Positions 1 through 9,532 of a DNA stretch of 64,000 bases are shown in pieces. Numbering within the stretch: the first letter of the stretch is position 1; each line of letters opens with the position of its first letter. Position numbers and translations under genes: made by a program. Below the pieces are notes generated by a model. That model was not told the origin of the DNA. It did no database searches and saw only the letters and a program-made list of their open reading frames with translations. The stretch covers positions 992,001-1,056,000 of the forward strand of contig NZ_OU342399.1 in assembly GCF_910589745.1 (NCBI RefSeq), in the 5' to 3' direction. This DNA is from Candidatus Arcticimaribacter forsetii (lineage in GTDB: Bacteria > Bacteroidota > Bacteroidia > Flavobacteriales > Flavobacteriaceae).

Positions 1-18
1 CTAAAGAGATTGTGATTT

Positions 19-576
19 TTATTTTAAATCATCAGAAAAATGACCCTTGTGTTTCCCTTTTGAAAATTTCTCTTTGTTGAATTCATTTGATTTCCCTTTA
101 GGAATGGATAGGCTTTCCCATTGGCTCGCTTGAATCATTCTTCCGATATAGACTAATTGACCAATATGATAAGAATAATGCGCTAATTGTCGGTTTATAG
201 CTTCAACTATTGAGTGTTCCTGATTTCTTATGTAAATTTTTGTTTCAAAGTTATCCTCCGTAACCGAGTCTAACGCATCAAACAAACATTGCCATCCCTC
301 ATTCCATTTTTCGAGTAGTTCGTGTTTTGACTTTATAACCGCTTCAAATTCCGACTCTCTATTCCGCCATTCTTTTTCTCCGTCGGAGGTTAAAAAATTA
401 GTCCAACGTGATTTCATATTCCCCCAAAGGTGATTTACAATGATTGCAATAGAATTTGATTCTTCGTTGTATTCCCAGAACAGGTCTTTTTCATTAAGTT
501 GAAGGAATGTTTTTTCTCCTACAGTTTTATAATATTCGAATTGCTTTTTTATACTATTTAGATATTCATTTTTCAT
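19..576 (-). CDS. DinB-like DUF1572 family protein
   Basis: This 185-residue protein has the DUF1572/DinB four-helix-bundle pattern. Three histidines sit where the family binds a divalent metal: H49 in the NHLWGN segment, and H133 and H137 in HYSYHIGQ. DinB-superfamily proteins include thiol-dependent metalloenzymes, but the substrate cannot be told here. There is no signal peptide, so it is probably cytoplasmic. The C-terminal 25 residues are Lys/Gly/His-rich and look disordered. It stands alone downstream of the GH99-like gene on the same strand, with about 150 bases between them that carry only a weak hairpin at 620-634. Confidence 0.85.
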   Translation of the reverse strand: MKNEYLNSIKKQFEYYKTVGEKTFLQLNEKDLFWEYNEESNSIAIIVNHLWGNMKSRWTNFLTSDGEKEWRNRESEFEAVIKSKHELLEKWNEGWQCLFDALDSVTEDNFETKIYIRNQEHSIVEAINRQLAHYSYHIGQLVYIGRMIQASQWESLSIPKGKSNEFNKEKFSKGKHKGHFSDDLK

Positions 577-725
577 TCAGCGTTGAGTTTTAGTTGTTAC
601 GTAAGAGTTGTATTTAGCCAGCCGTTAAGCGGCTATGATTTTATATTGATTTTAACAGATACGGAGATCTCAAGTGAGGGGTGCGAACCATTTCATGTTC
701 TAATGTGTTGCTGACTTTTGCCATG

Positions 726-1943
726 CTATAGCTCCTCTAGTAATTTTCTTGCTTCATCAATTTGAAGAGATACCAGGTAATAGAATACCTGGTCGAGTAC
801 TTGATTTTCATATTGCTTCCCTTTGTGTTCTTTGCGTTTTTGGTATAGCTTTACTGCCAATTCTAAATCTTCTTTACGATATTCAACTCCGAACCATTCT
901 TGTAGTATCTCTAATCTTTGATATTCAAACTCTAATGAGGGTTCGATTATAGTTCCTTCACCCCAATCATTCCAGGTTGGAATTTGTAAGAAATCCAAAT
1001 CATTCTCAGTTGCAATTTCAAGAACATCTCTTAGTCTTTCTCCATTCCTTGGGTCTTTGGTTTCAAAACCATCTCCCCAACCGCCTTCTGTGTAATAATC
1101 TTCGAATCCAGGCATCGCTTCCCCAATACATAAATCATAACGTTCATTACAATAGCTATAAAATCCATTTAAATTTTCCACTTTATTTGCCCAGGCAAAC
1201 TCTCCTTTTGCGATATCTTCTAAATTGTTGTTCTCAATATCATAATTTAAAGTAGACAAGGCATATTCGTCTGATATTACAGATCTCCATTCTTGGGAGG
1301 TCATCCCACTTTGTGGGCCAAAGGTCAGAACCAACGGTAGGTTGTTATAATGAACATAATTCTGATCTGAGAAAAAATGCTCTGCCATATAATCAAAATG
1401 ATTTTGGGTTAAATCCACCACAGTTCCAAGTCCGTTTTCTGATGCAATTCTCGCAGCATTGTCTTCATAAACGATAACATAATCTAAACCCGCTTTTTTG
1501 AGCCACGGGATTATCTCTTTGGTATGCTCATGAAGCAGGTTCCAATCATAGAAATCGGTATTACTTAGGTAATCTATCATAACGCCATCGAGTCCTGTTA
1601 ACTTCATGATTGTTACTGCATACTCACAATAATCTGGCTCTCCGTTATCATAGGCCCCAATTAAAGGAGTATAATGTGATGCCACGCTACCCGTTTCTGG
1701 ATTGATATTAGACATTGTCCAATGGGAGCCCCAACCCTCGAAGTTGCTGTTTCCATATTCACTGAATTCAGGGGATTCAAACCAAGGCATATAGTGCGCA
1801 AATGTTGGAAGATTATTTGATTTTGAAACTACAACGGGATCAAATGGCTGCACCTCAAATAATCTTGGCTCTTGGTCTTCAGCACTACAAGAAATAAGTA
1901 GTATTGCTGCAACTATATGTAAAACTAATTTTGTTAAGCTCAT
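726..1943 (-). CDS. GH99/GH71-like glycoside hydrolase lipoprotein
   Basis: A 405-residue protein with a lipoprotein signal peptide (LLISC lipobox, Cys19), so probably anchored in an envelope membrane. The rest resembles the GH99-like (beta/alpha)8 fold. The HYMPWFESP segment near residue 50 and the TWNDWGEGTIIEPS segment at 323-336, with Glu329 and Glu334, match the GH99 WNxWxEGTxxE signature that carries the catalytic acids. GH99 members cleave internal alpha-mannosidic bonds, and distant relatives are fused to glycan-synthesis enzymes. No SusC/SusD pair or other polysaccharide-utilisation gene is adjacent, so the substrate is unknown. Confidence 0.8.
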   Translation of the reverse strand: MSLTKLVLHIVAAILLISCSAEDQEPRLFEVQPFDPVVVSKSNNLPTFAHYMPWFESPEFSEYGNSNFEGWGSHWTMSNINPETGSVASHYTPLIGAYDNGEPDYCEYAVTIMKLTGLDGVMIDYLSNTDFYDWNLLHEHTKEIIPWLKKAGLDYVIVYEDNAARIASENGLGTVVDLTQNHFDYMAEHFFSDQNYVHYNNLPLVLTFGPQSGMTSQEWRSVISDEYALSTLNYDIENNNLEDIAKGEFAWANKVENLNGFYSYCNERYDLCIGEAMPGFEDYYTEGGWGDGFETKDPRNGERLRDVLEIATENDLDFLQIPTWNDWGEGTIIEPSLEFEYQRLEILQEWFGVEYRKEDLELAVKLYQKRKEHKGKQYENQVLDQVFYYLVSLQIDEARKLLEEL

Positions 1944-2131
1944 CCTATTTGTTTCATATCGAGTAGGTAAGGGGAGCTTTAGCCCGAATCCCTCATGGAA
2001 ACGGATCTAATATAAACGCTCTAGCGGCTCGTTCCTCCAAGAGCAATAAATCTCCTTGGTTCACAATTTACTAAAAATCGTTTAGCTGTTTGGTACTTAT
2101 TAAGCTACACTCAAAACTTGGGGCAAAAAAA

Positions 2132-2151
2132 AACCAGCCCGAAGGCTGGTT
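2132..2151 (-). terminator. Rho-independent terminator of lpd
   Basis: A perfect 8-bp stem (AACCAGCC/GGCTGGTT) with a 4-base loop lies 40 bases past the lpd stop codon and is followed on the minus strand by a run of T residues. Confidence 0.9.
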
Positions 2152-2191
2152 GTATTATGTAATGAACGGTAGGTTCTATGTAATAAGTGGT

Positions 2192-3580
2192 TTATAAGTG
2201 AATCACCTCGTCGTAGGCATCAGCTACCGCTTCCATCATTGCCTCACTCATGGTCGGGTGGGGGTGTACTGCTTTCAGTACCTCATGACCGGTAGTTTCG
2301 AGCTTACGCCCCAAAACAGCTTCTGCAATCATGTCGGTAACACCTGCACCAATCATGTGGCATCCGAGCCACTCGCCGTATTTAGCGTCAAAAATAACCT
2401 TTACAAAACCGTCGGTAGTTCCTCCAGCTTGTGCTTTTCCAGAAGCAGAGAACGGGAATTTACCCACTTTAAGTTCGTATCCTTGTTCCTTCGCTTGTGC
2501 TTCGGTAAGACCAACCGAGGCAATCTCTGGAGAGGCATAGGTACATCCAGGAATGTTTCCGTAGTCAAGTGGTTCCACGTTGTGCCCTGCAATTTTCTCA
2601 ACACACAAAATCCCTTCCGCAGAAGCAACGTGTGCTAGGGCTTGCCCAGAGGTTACATCTCCGATGGCATAATATCCAGGAAGGTTGGTTTGATAAAAGT
2701 CGTTTACTAAGATCTTATCGCGGTCTACAGCGATCCCTACTTCTTGTAGGCCTATGTTTTCGATGTTTGTTTTGATCCCCACAGCCGATAATACAACATC
2801 AGCCTTAAGAGATTCTTCTCCTTGAGCTGTTTTGATGGTTGCAGTAACTCCTTTTCCTTTCGTATCTACGTGCGTTACCTCTGCATTGGTGAGGATGTTG
2901 ATCCCTGCCTTTTTGAAAGAACGCTCCAATTGCTTAGAAACTTCTTCATCTTCAACCGGAACAATACGATCTTGGAACTCAACCACGGTTACTTCCGTTC
3001 CCATAGCGTTGTAGAAGTGAGCAAATTCGATTCCGATGGCACCAGAACCCACTACAATTAGTTTCTTAGGTTGTTTTGGCAAAGTCATTGCTTCTCGGTA
3101 TCCGATTACCTTCACACCGTCCTGAGGAAGGCTAGGAAGCTCTCTAGAGCGTGCTCCAGTCGCAATGATTATGTGTTTAGCGTCGTAAATGGTTTCTTTA
3201 TCATCTAAAGTAACACTTACTTGTTTCTTAGGAAGAATTTTCCCGAAACCGCTGATAACGTCAATTTTATTCTTTTTCATTAAAAACTGAACACCTTTAC
3301 TCATTCCGGCAGCAACGTTTCTACTGCGGTTTACTACCGCGTCAAAATCTTTGTCGTAATCAGTAACTTTAAGTCCATAGTCTGAAGCGTGCTTAAGATA
3401 ATCGAACACCTGTGCAGACTTAAGTAAGGCTTTAGTTGGGATACATCCCCAGTTTAGACACACACCACCCAAGCTTTCTTTTTCAATTACAGCTGTTTTT
3501 AACCCCAATTGAGAAGCACGGATTGCAGTTACATATCCACCAGGTCCACTTCCTAAAACTATTACGTCATAATTTGTCAT
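2192..3580 (-). CDS. lpdA: Dihydrolipoyl dehydrogenase (E3)
   Basis: This FAD-dependent disulfide oxidoreductase reoxidises dihydrolipoamide for the 2-oxoacid dehydrogenase complexes and the glycine cleavage system, whose gcvT lies at 28.8-29.9 kb. The FAD-binding GSGPGG motif is at residues 10-15. The redox-active disulfide is CLNWGC, Cys41 and Cys46. The second GxGxxG, for NAD, is in the VVGSGAIGIEF segment. The C-terminal HPHPTMSE segment supplies the catalytic His-Glu pair. I start at the ATG at 3580; a TTG at 3589 is possible but lacks support. Length (462 aa) is normal. A -7 promoter lies 22 bases upstream. Confidence 0.97.
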   Translation of the reverse strand: MTNYDVIVLGSGPGGYVTAIRASQLGLKTAVIEKESLGGVCLNWGCIPTKALLKSAQVFDYLKHASDYGLKVTDYDKDFDAVVNRSRNVAAGMSKGVQFLMKKNKIDVISGFGKILPKKQVSVTLDDKETIYDAKHIIIATGARSRELPSLPQDGVKVIGYREAMTLPKQPKKLIVVGSGAIGIEFAHFYNAMGTEVTVVEFQDRIVPVEDEEVSKQLERSFKKAGINILTNAEVTHVDTKGKGVTATIKTAQGEESLKADVVLSAVGIKTNIENIGLQEVGIAVDRDKILVNDFYQTNLPGYYAIGDVTSGQALAHVASAEGILCVEKIAGHNVEPLDYGNIPGCTYASPEIASVGLTEAQAKEQGYELKVGKFPFSASGKAQAGGTTDGFVKVIFDAKYGEWLGCHMIGAGVTDMIAEAVLGRKLETTGHEVLKAVHPHPTMSEAMMEAVADAYDEVIHL

Positions 3581-3602
3581 AAAAATCAATTTTTAGATGG
3601 TG

Positions 3603-3610
3603 CAAAAGTA
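3603..3610 (-). promoter_or_regulatory. TAnnTTTG -7 promoter element for lpdA
   Basis: TACTTTTG on the minus strand matches the Bacteroidota primary sigma -7 consensus and lies 22 bases before the ATG at 3580. No clear -33 element was assigned. Confidence 0.6.
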
Positions 3611-3638
3611 CAAAAAAACTCCTTTAACAAAAAATGGG

Positions 3639-4046
3639 TTAGACTTCCTTTTTAGGTTCAAAGGTGATGCTTGCCGAATTCACGCAGTAACGTTTCCCAG
3701 AAACAGTAGGGCCGTCGTCGAAAACGTGACCTTGGTGACCGCCGCAATTGGAGCAAACAATTTCAATACGTACCATTCCCAAGCTGCAGTCTTTTCTGTA
3801 TTCAATAGCACCCTCGATGCTTTGGTCGTAGCTGGGCCAGCCGCAACCGCTATCAAATTTAGATTCGCTGCTGTATAAAGGTTGGTTGCATCCTTTACAG
3901 TTATAGGTTCCGTCTTCGTAATGGGCGTTGTATGCTCCTGTGTGAGGATATTCGGTGCCTTGCTGACGCAAAACGCGGTATTCTTCTTTAGTTAGGAGGC
4001 TGCGCCATTCTTCTTCTGATTTCTGAACAGGGTAGTGGTTATTCAT
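3639..4046 (-). CDS. msrB: Peptide-methionine (R)-S-oxide reductase, cytosolic copy
   Basis: A 135-residue MsrB that reduces methionine-R-sulfoxide in proteins. Zinc ligands are the CxxC pairs Cys50/Cys53 and Cys98/Cys101. The catalytic cysteine is Cys121 in RYCVNS, and Cys68 in SGCGWPS is at the resolving position. No signal peptide is present, so it should act in the cytoplasm. Its start overlaps the end of the upstream lipoprotein MsrB by 8 bases, which suggests translational coupling in a two-gene operon. Confidence 0.95.
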   Translation of the reverse strand: MNNHYPVQKSEEEWRSLLTKEEYRVLRQQGTEYPHTGAYNAHYEDGTYNCKGCNQPLYSSESKFDSGCGWPSYDQSIEGAIEYRKDCSLGMVRIEIVCSNCGGHQGHVFDDGPTVSGKRYCVNSASITFEPKKEV

Positions 4047-4524
4047 CGGTATCGGGTATAAAAGTTAAAGCAGCAGAGTTGATGCAGTGCCTTTTTCCGG
4101 TTGTTTTTCGGGGTCCGTCGTTAAACATATGCCCTAAATGACCGCCGCAGGTATTGCATTTGAGCTCCGTTCGGGCGTATCCAAGCTTATAATCCACATC
4201 AAACTCTAGGTTTTCGGTAACCCCTTGGTCGAAAGAAGGCCATCCTGATTTGGAATCGTATTTGTCTTTTGAGTAGTAGAGTTTTGTCTTACAAGCTGCA
4301 CAAGCATAAACCCCTGCTTCGTAAAATTTATCATACTCCCCAGTGAAAGGACTTTCAGTTCCTGCTTGACGCAATACAAAATAAGCCATTTCAGGAAGTT
4401 CTTTTTTCCATGTTGCCTCGGTTTTTTCAACCGCGTATTTTTTCTTTTCCTGGGTTTCTTTATTGGTAGTTTGACAACTCACAACAAAAGGAAGTAGGAG
4501 TAGGGTAAGAAGTGTTTTTTTCAT
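4039..4524 (-). CDS. msrB: Peptide-methionine (R)-S-oxide reductase, lipoprotein copy
   Basis: A 161-residue MsrB with an N-terminal lipoprotein signal (FVVSC, Cys17), so it should repair methionine-R-sulfoxide in envelope proteins. Zinc cysteines are Cys75, Cys78, Cys123 and Cys126. The catalytic cysteine is Cys147 in RHCINS. Unlike its neighbour it has serine (Ser93) at the usual resolving-cysteine position, so its recycling must differ: a direct thioredoxin-like donor or another cysteine. It is first in a tandem msrB-msrB pair. TACCTTTA, a near match to the -7 consensus, lies about 25 bases upstream. Confidence 0.93.
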   Translation of the reverse strand: MKKTLLTLLLLPFVVSCQTTNKETQEKKKYAVEKTEATWKKELPEMAYFVLRQAGTESPFTGEYDKFYEAGVYACAACKTKLYYSKDKYDSKSGWPSFDQGVTENLEFDVDYKLGYARTELKCNTCGGHLGHMFNDGPRKTTGKRHCINSAALTFIPDTDE

Positions 4525-4625
4525 AATTTAGGTGTTTGTGTAAAGGTATGAAACTTTAGTACACTTCGTTTTTAGTTTCATAAAATCAATCTTTATTTTT
4601 AATAAAAATGCAAATAAGATGCCAT

Positions 4626-4660
4626 AAAATAAACTTAAAGTATTACTTTAAGTTTATTTT
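4626..4660. repeat. Perfect 17-bp inverted repeat in a divergent intergenic region
   Basis: The arms 4626-4642 and 4644-4660 are exact reverse complements separated by one base. The element is AT-rich and lies between divergently transcribed msrB (start 4524) and an MFS gene (start 4871). It could be an operator for a dimeric regulator or a cruciform/hairpin element. The left part of this 346-base gap is otherwise AT-rich and featureless. Confidence 0.6.
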
Positions 4661-4747
4661 GAAACCATTTCAATTTGTCTTATTTTAAAGATTTAAATAT
4701 TGGTGTTTAATAGTCTGATTAATATATTTTTAAAATTTACTATAAAG

Positions 4748-4790
4748 AATCTCTATATTGCTAATTTCTTTAAAAAATAGAGGATTTTTT
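4748..4790 (+). terminator. Terminator-like hairpin upstream of the MFS gene
   Basis: A 9-bp stem with one bulged G (arms 4748-4756 and 4777-4786, 20-base loop) runs into six T residues at 4785-4790. It sits about 80 bases before the MFS start codon in the same orientation, with no gene upstream on that strand. It may be an attenuator in the MFS leader or a fortuitous structure. Confidence 0.35.
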
Positions 4791-4870
4791 GTTAATAAAA
4801 TCAAAAGATAAAATCATTTTTTAGGGCAACTGCTCGTAATGTTCTATATTCAAACTCTTAAAACTATTTT

Positions 4871-6196
4871 ATGATAAAGCCAAAAGTTGCCTTAGAGAAA
4901 GGAAGTAAAAAATTAATCAATGCTTGGGCTTTTTACGACTGGGCAAATTCTGTTTATCCTCTTGTAATTTCATCTGCAATTTTCCCTATTTACTACGGGT
5001 TGGTTTTTGAGTTTGACAATCAAATTGACTTCTTTGGTTACTCCGTAAAAAACACCGCCATGATCAGTTTTGTAACTGCATTTGCTTTTGTGGTGGTTGC
5101 ATTCATAACCCCTCTTTTATCTGGAATTGCCGACTACGTTGGTAACAAAAAGAAATTCATGAAGTTTTTTGTACTTATTGGATCGCTTTCTTGTGTTGGT
5201 TTGTATTGGTTTGACTTGGAAACAATCTACTTGGGCTTATTTTTTTACTTTTTGGCTATGATTGGACTTTGGTCGAGTCTTGTTTTTTATAATTCTTACT
5301 TACCCGATGTTGCTTTCGAGGAGCAACAAGACCGCGCTTCTGCCCGCGGGTATTCTATGGGGTATATTGGCAGTGTTCTTTTACTGCTCTTTAATCTTTC
5401 GATGGTTATGATGCCAGACGCATACGGGATTGTAGGTACCGAAAGGGAGGCAGCTATGTTAGCAATGAAATATTCCTTTGTTTCTGTCGGGGTTTGGTGG
5501 GCGCTTTTTAGTATGTATTCTTTCTATTATTTACCTGTTGGAACATCGGAGCATAAGGTGACGAAGAATATTGTTTGGAATGGATTTCGTGAACTTAAAA
5601 AAGTCTGGAACGATATGAGCGATAATATTCGCTTAAAGCGCTACCTCATTGCTTTTTTTATATACAGTACTTCGTTACAGACCGTAATGCTGGTTGCAGC
5701 TTACTTTGGAGAGGAAGAAATTAATTGGGGTTCTAACGCCGACAAAACGCAAGGACTTATTGTTAGTATTTTGCTCATACAGATTGTTGCAATATTAGGG
5801 GCAATATTAACAGCACGCAGTTCGGAGCGATTCGGGAATTTAAAAACCCTTTTTGTGATTAACCTCATTTGGGCAGTGATATGCGTCTATGCATTTTTTA
5901 TAGAAACACCGCAGCAGTTCTACGTTATTGCTGGTTTTGTAGGAATGGTTATGGGAGGTTTACAGTCCCTTTCTCGTTCTACTTATTCTAAGTTTTTACC
6001 AGAAACTGAAGACACTGCTTCTTATTTCAGTTTTTATGGGGTTACAGAAAAAATAGCCATCATTATTGGAATGCTTCTTTTTGGGGTGTTGGATCAAATT
6101 ACGGGAAGCATGCGTTCTTCAATTTTATTCTTCTGTTTGTTCTTCGTAATTGGGGCATTGATGTTGTTACGTGTTCCTAAAGAACAGAAGGTTTAG
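4871..6196 (+). CDS. UMF1-family MFS transporter
   Basis: A 441-residue polytopic membrane protein with about 12 hydrophobic segments. The start (NAWAFYDWANSVYPLVI) and the QQDRASARGYSMGYIGSVLL segment are characteristic of the UMF1/Atg22-like branch of the major facilitator superfamily, common in Bacteroidota. The substrate is unknown; fungal Atg22 exports amino acids from vacuoles, but bacterial members are mostly uncharacterised. It is a single gene with an AT-rich leader carrying a terminator-like hairpin, and I found no convincing TAnnTTTG element close to it. Confidence 0.88.
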   Translation: MIKPKVALEKGSKKLINAWAFYDWANSVYPLVISSAIFPIYYGLVFEFDNQIDFFGYSVKNTAMISFVTAFAFVVVAFITPLLSGIADYVGNKKKFMKFFVLIGSLSCVGLYWFDLETIYLGLFFYFLAMIGLWSSLVFYNSYLPDVAFEEQQDRASARGYSMGYIGSVLLLLFNLSMVMMPDAYGIVGTEREAAMLAMKYSFVSVGVWWALFSMYSFYYLPVGTSEHKVTKNIVWNGFRELKKVWNDMSDNIRLKRYLIAFFIYSTSLQTVMLVAAYFGEEEINWGSNADKTQGLIVSILLIQIVAILGAILTARSSERFGNLKTLFVINLIWAVICVYAFFIETPQQFYVIAGFVGMVMGGLQSLSRSTYSKFLPETEDTASYFSFYGVTEKIAIIIGMLLFGVLDQITGSMRSSILFFCLFFVIGALMLLRVPKEQKV

Positions 6197-6338
6197 TAGC
6201 TTTTTATTTCTTTGACAGAGCCCGAACCATTTACTTTGGAATAAACCCGTGTGGCAGGCGTACCGAGGTAGCGAATTGAGTAAATATTCGATCGAATTTT
6301 TCATAATACTACGTCTTTGACTGTTTGGTTTCTTGTGT

Positions 6339-6889
6339 TCATATTTCTTTAAGAGCACTGCCTTTCATTTTCAATTTCAATTGTTCTTTTGCTCGCGAAA
6401 TCAATGTTCTACAACTTCCATAGCTCAACTTTAATATTTCAGTTATTTCTTCATAATCATAACCTTCTAAATGCATTAGGCTGAGCGCATTTTTGTATCT
6501 TGGATTCAATTCATCCAAGGCATCAAGAAGTTTTTGATGAATGGTATTCTTAACTTCATTATTGTGGTCATCCTCTGTATTTGTTTTTAATTCCTCAACT
6601 AGCTTTAATTTTTTTTTATGATCCCGATGATGCTGTATGCTTTTTCTTGTAATTATTTGTTTGAGCCACCCCCGAAATTATCATTTCCTTTGTATTGATC
6701 AATCCTGTTGAATGCGATTAAAAAACTCTCTTGCATAATATCCTCAGCATCCATTGTATTGTGAACAATCTTCAAGGCAGTTACAAACATGGCTTGATGA
6801 TAGCGCTCATAAACTTCCATTTGTGCTTGCACATGCTGGAGCCTACACAATTCAAGTAGTTCGTCAACTGTATTGTCGTTCAATTTCAA
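6339..6889 (-). pseudogene. ECF sigma-70 family factor, frameshifted
   Basis: The first 75 or so codons from the ATG at 6889 encode sigma region 2 (YHQAMFVTALKIV and AEDIMQESFLIAFNRI). The frame then breaks at a run of five C at 6669-6673 (G on the coding strand) and stops at 6653. Adding one base restores GGWLKQIITRKSIQHHR and a complete region 4 (LNPRYKNALSLM, then the YEEITEIL helix-turn-helix) ending at 6339, for a 183-residue protein of normal ECF length. No anti-sigma gene is adjacent. It is either a recent one-base inactivation, a phase-variable homopolymer or a sequencing error. Confidence 0.85.
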
Positions 6890-7075
6890 TGAGGAGCATT
6901 TCTATAGATAAGATGTTTTTTTTTGAAAATGTTACACTTTTGTGAGAAATTTATTTTTTATATGAGTTGGCATAACTCTTGAACATATATTGGAAGTAAT
7001 TAACAGGTGCTTCAATTTAAGGAAAACCATTCCCTGATTTGGATGCCAAATGACACAATGACGTAAAAATATAGT

Positions 7076-9526
7076 ATGGCCAAACCAATCTTTTCAAACA
7101 TAGACAATTTGTCACTTCAAGATATCGAATCCGAAGCAGAATTAATTCCTCTTTTAACCTCAGAGGATGAAGAGGCTCTAGAGAAAGAGGACCTCCCAGC
7201 AGAGGTTGCTTTGCTTCCTCTAAGAAATACGGTACTTTTTCCGGGAGTTGTAATTCCAATTACTGTTGGGAGAGACAAATCCATTCAGCTTATTAAAGAT
7301 GCAAACCAAGGGAGTAAGGTGATTGGAGTAGTAGCTCAAAAGGATCAAGGAGTTGAGAACCCTGGAGCTCAGGATATTTATGAACTCGGAACTGTTGCTC
7401 GCATTCTTCGTGTTCTTAAAATGCCTGACGGAAATACAACCATTATTATACAGGGTAAAAAACGCTTTGAAATAGATAAAATTACTTCGGAAGATCCGTA
7501 TTTAAAAGCAACTACAAGAACTGTTGTAGATGAAGAGGAATCCAAGGATGGAACTGAATTTAAAGCCGTTGCAGAATCTATCAAAGAATTATCGCTTCAG
7601 ATCATTCAGGAGAATCCAAACCTTCCTTCTGAGGCTTCTTTTGCGATTAAAAACATACACAGTTATTCGTTTTTAATCAATTTTGTATCCTCCAACATGA
7701 ATCTTTCGGTTAACGAAAAGCAAAACATACTTTCTCTTAAAAATATTAAGGAGCGTGCTTTGTTGTGCCTGAAATACATGAATGTTGAGTACCAGAAACT
7801 GGAACTAAAAAACGACATTCAGTCGCGTGTGCGTCATGATTTAGACCAGCAGCAGCGTGAGTACTACCTGCAACAGCAAATGAAAACCATCCAAGAGGAA
7901 TTGGGTGGAATTTCGTACGAAGAGGAAATCGAGGAAATGAAAGTCCGCGCTAAGTCTAAGGTTTGGACCAAAGAAGTTGGGGCTCATTTTGATAAAGAAT
8001 TGATGAAGATGCAGCGTATGAACCCGCAGGTAGCAGAGTATTCGGTTCAGCGGAACTACCTTGATTTGTTTTTAGACCTTCCTTGGGATAATTTTTCAAA
8101 AGATAACTTTGACTTAAAGCGGGCTGAGAAAGTTCTGAATAGAGATCATTTTGGACTTGAGGAAGTAAAGAAACGGATCATAGAGTACCTAGCAGTGCTT
8201 AAACTGAGAAACGATATGAAATCGCCGATTTTATGTTTGTATGGCCCTCCGGGAGTTGGGAAAACCTCCTTAGGGAAATCCATAGCCGAAGCCTTAGGTA
8301 GATCTTATGTTAGAATATCATTAGGGGGAATGCGTGATGAAGCTGAAATACGTGGACACCGTAAAACTTATATCGGAGCCTTACCCGGAAGGATTATTCA
8401 GAGCTTAAAAAAAGCAGGTACCTCAAATCCTGTTTTTGTTCTCGATGAAATCGATAAATTAAGTAGTGGTGCACAAGGAGACCCTTCTTCTGCTTTACTA
8501 GAAGTTCTAGATCCTGAGCAAAATAAAGAGTTTTATGATAACTTCTTAGAATTAGGATACGACCTTTCTAAGGTTATGTTTGTAGCTACTGCAAATAACC
8601 TGGGAGGAATTCATCCGGCACTTCGCGATCGTATGGAGATCATTAATGTTAGTGGATATACCATCGAGGAGAAAGTAGTCATTGGAAAGCAACACCTGTT
8701 GCCAAAGCAGCTTAAGGAGCACGGTTTAGACAAAAAATCCATTCAACTTGGAAATCCTGTTTTGGAAAGAATTGTAGAAGGATACACTAGAGAATCTGGG
8801 GTTCGTGGTTTAGACAAGCAAATTGCTAAGGTTACTCGTTATGCAGCAAAGTCGATTGCTATGGAAGAAGATTATGCAGTAAAACCTGCGTTAAAAGATT
8901 TAACAGAGATCTTAGGTCCAGAAAAAGTAACCCGTGATTTATATGAAAATAATGAAGTAGCCGGGGTGGTTATTGGATTGGCATGGACTTCTGTAGGGGG
9001 AGATATTCTATTCATAGAATCTGCTCTTTCTCCAGGGAAAGGAGCACTTAATATTACCGGGAACCTCGGGAAGATTATGAAAGAGTCATTTACCATAGCT
9101 ATGGAATACATCAAAGCAAACGCTTTGCAGTTGGGGTTAGCAGATTTCAAATTCGATAAATACAACATTCATATTCACGTTCCTGAGGGAGCAACTCCAA
9201 AAGATGGTCCTAGTGCCGGGATAACAATCCTTACTTCTTTAGTTTCTCTTTTAACTCAAAAGCGAGTTAAGAAAAACCTCTCAATGACCGGAGAGATTAC
9301 GCTTCGAGGGAAAGTGCTTCCTGTTGGTGGAATTAAAGAGAAGATTTTAGCAGCAAAGCGCTCTAAGATTAAAGAGATTATTCTTTGTGAAAGTAATAGA
9401 AAAGATATTGAGGAGATTAAACCTTCTTATTTGAAAGGATTAACCTTCCATTTTGTAAAAGAAATGAAAGAAGTCTTGGACTTAGCGCTTACAGGTCAAA
9501 AGGTTAAAAATGCCAAGAAACTATAA
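7076..9526 (+). CDS. lon: ATP-dependent protease Lon
   Basis: An 816-residue LonA protease that degrades misfolded and regulatory proteins in the cytoplasm. The N-terminal substrate-binding domain starts at about residue 44 ([13 protein letters not shown]). The coiled region is at 240-300, Walker [10 protein letters not shown] at 390-398, and Walker B (VLDEIDKL) follows. The C-terminal protease domain has catalytic Ser713 in DGPSAG with the partner lysine in GGIKEK (754/756). The acidic first 40 residues are typical of Bacteroidota Lon. An NRDE gene starts 7 bases after its stop. An inverted repeat (ATTTGG/CCAAAT) lies at 7036-7050 in the leader. Confidence 0.97.
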   Translation: MAKPIFSNIDNLSLQDIESEAELIPLLTSEDEEALEKEDLPAEVALLPLRNTVLFPGVVIPITVGRDKSIQLIKDANQGSKVIGVVAQKDQGVENPGAQDIYELGTVARILRVLKMPDGNTTIIIQGKKRFEIDKITSEDPYLKATTRTVVDEEESKDGTEFKAVAESIKELSLQIIQENPNLPSEASFAIKNIHSYSFLINFVSSNMNLSVNEKQNILSLKNIKERALLCLKYMNVEYQKLELKNDIQSRVRHDLDQQQREYYLQQQMKTIQEELGGISYEEEIEEMKVRAKSKVWTKEVGAHFDKELMKMQRMNPQVAEYSVQRNYLDLFLDLPWDNFSKDNFDLKRAEKVLNRDHFGLEEVKKRIIEYLAVLKLRNDMKSPILCLYGPPGVGKTSLGKSIAEALGRSYVRISLGGMRDEAEIRGHRKTYIGALPGRIIQSLKKAGTSNPVFVLDEIDKLSSGAQGDPSSALLEVLDPEQNKEFYDNFLELGYDLSKVMFVATANNLGGIHPALRDRMEIINVSGYTIEEKVVIGKQHLLPKQLKEHGLDKKSIQLGNPVLERIVEGYTRESGVRGLDKQIAKVTRYAAKSIAMEEDYAVKPALKDLTEILGPEKVTRDLYENNEVAGVVIGLAWTSVGGDILFIESALSPGKGALNITGNLGKIMKESFTIAMEYIKANALQLGLADFKFDKYNIHIHVPEGATPKDGPSAGITILTSLVSLLTQKRVKKNLSMTGEITLRGKVLPVGGIKEKILAAKRSKIKEIILCESNRKDIEEIKPSYLKGLTFHFVKEMKEVLDLALTGQKVKNAKKL

Positions 9527-9532
9527 CTTTTT

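Noticed and set aside
749-1255. Plus-strand open frames opposite the GH99-like gene
   Set aside because: They are in the reverse complement of a clear coding region and show no protein-like motif.
1944-2131. Gene or RNA between the GH99-like gene and lpd
   Set aside because: No open frame of useful length and no recognisable RNA fold; only the lpd terminator is supported.
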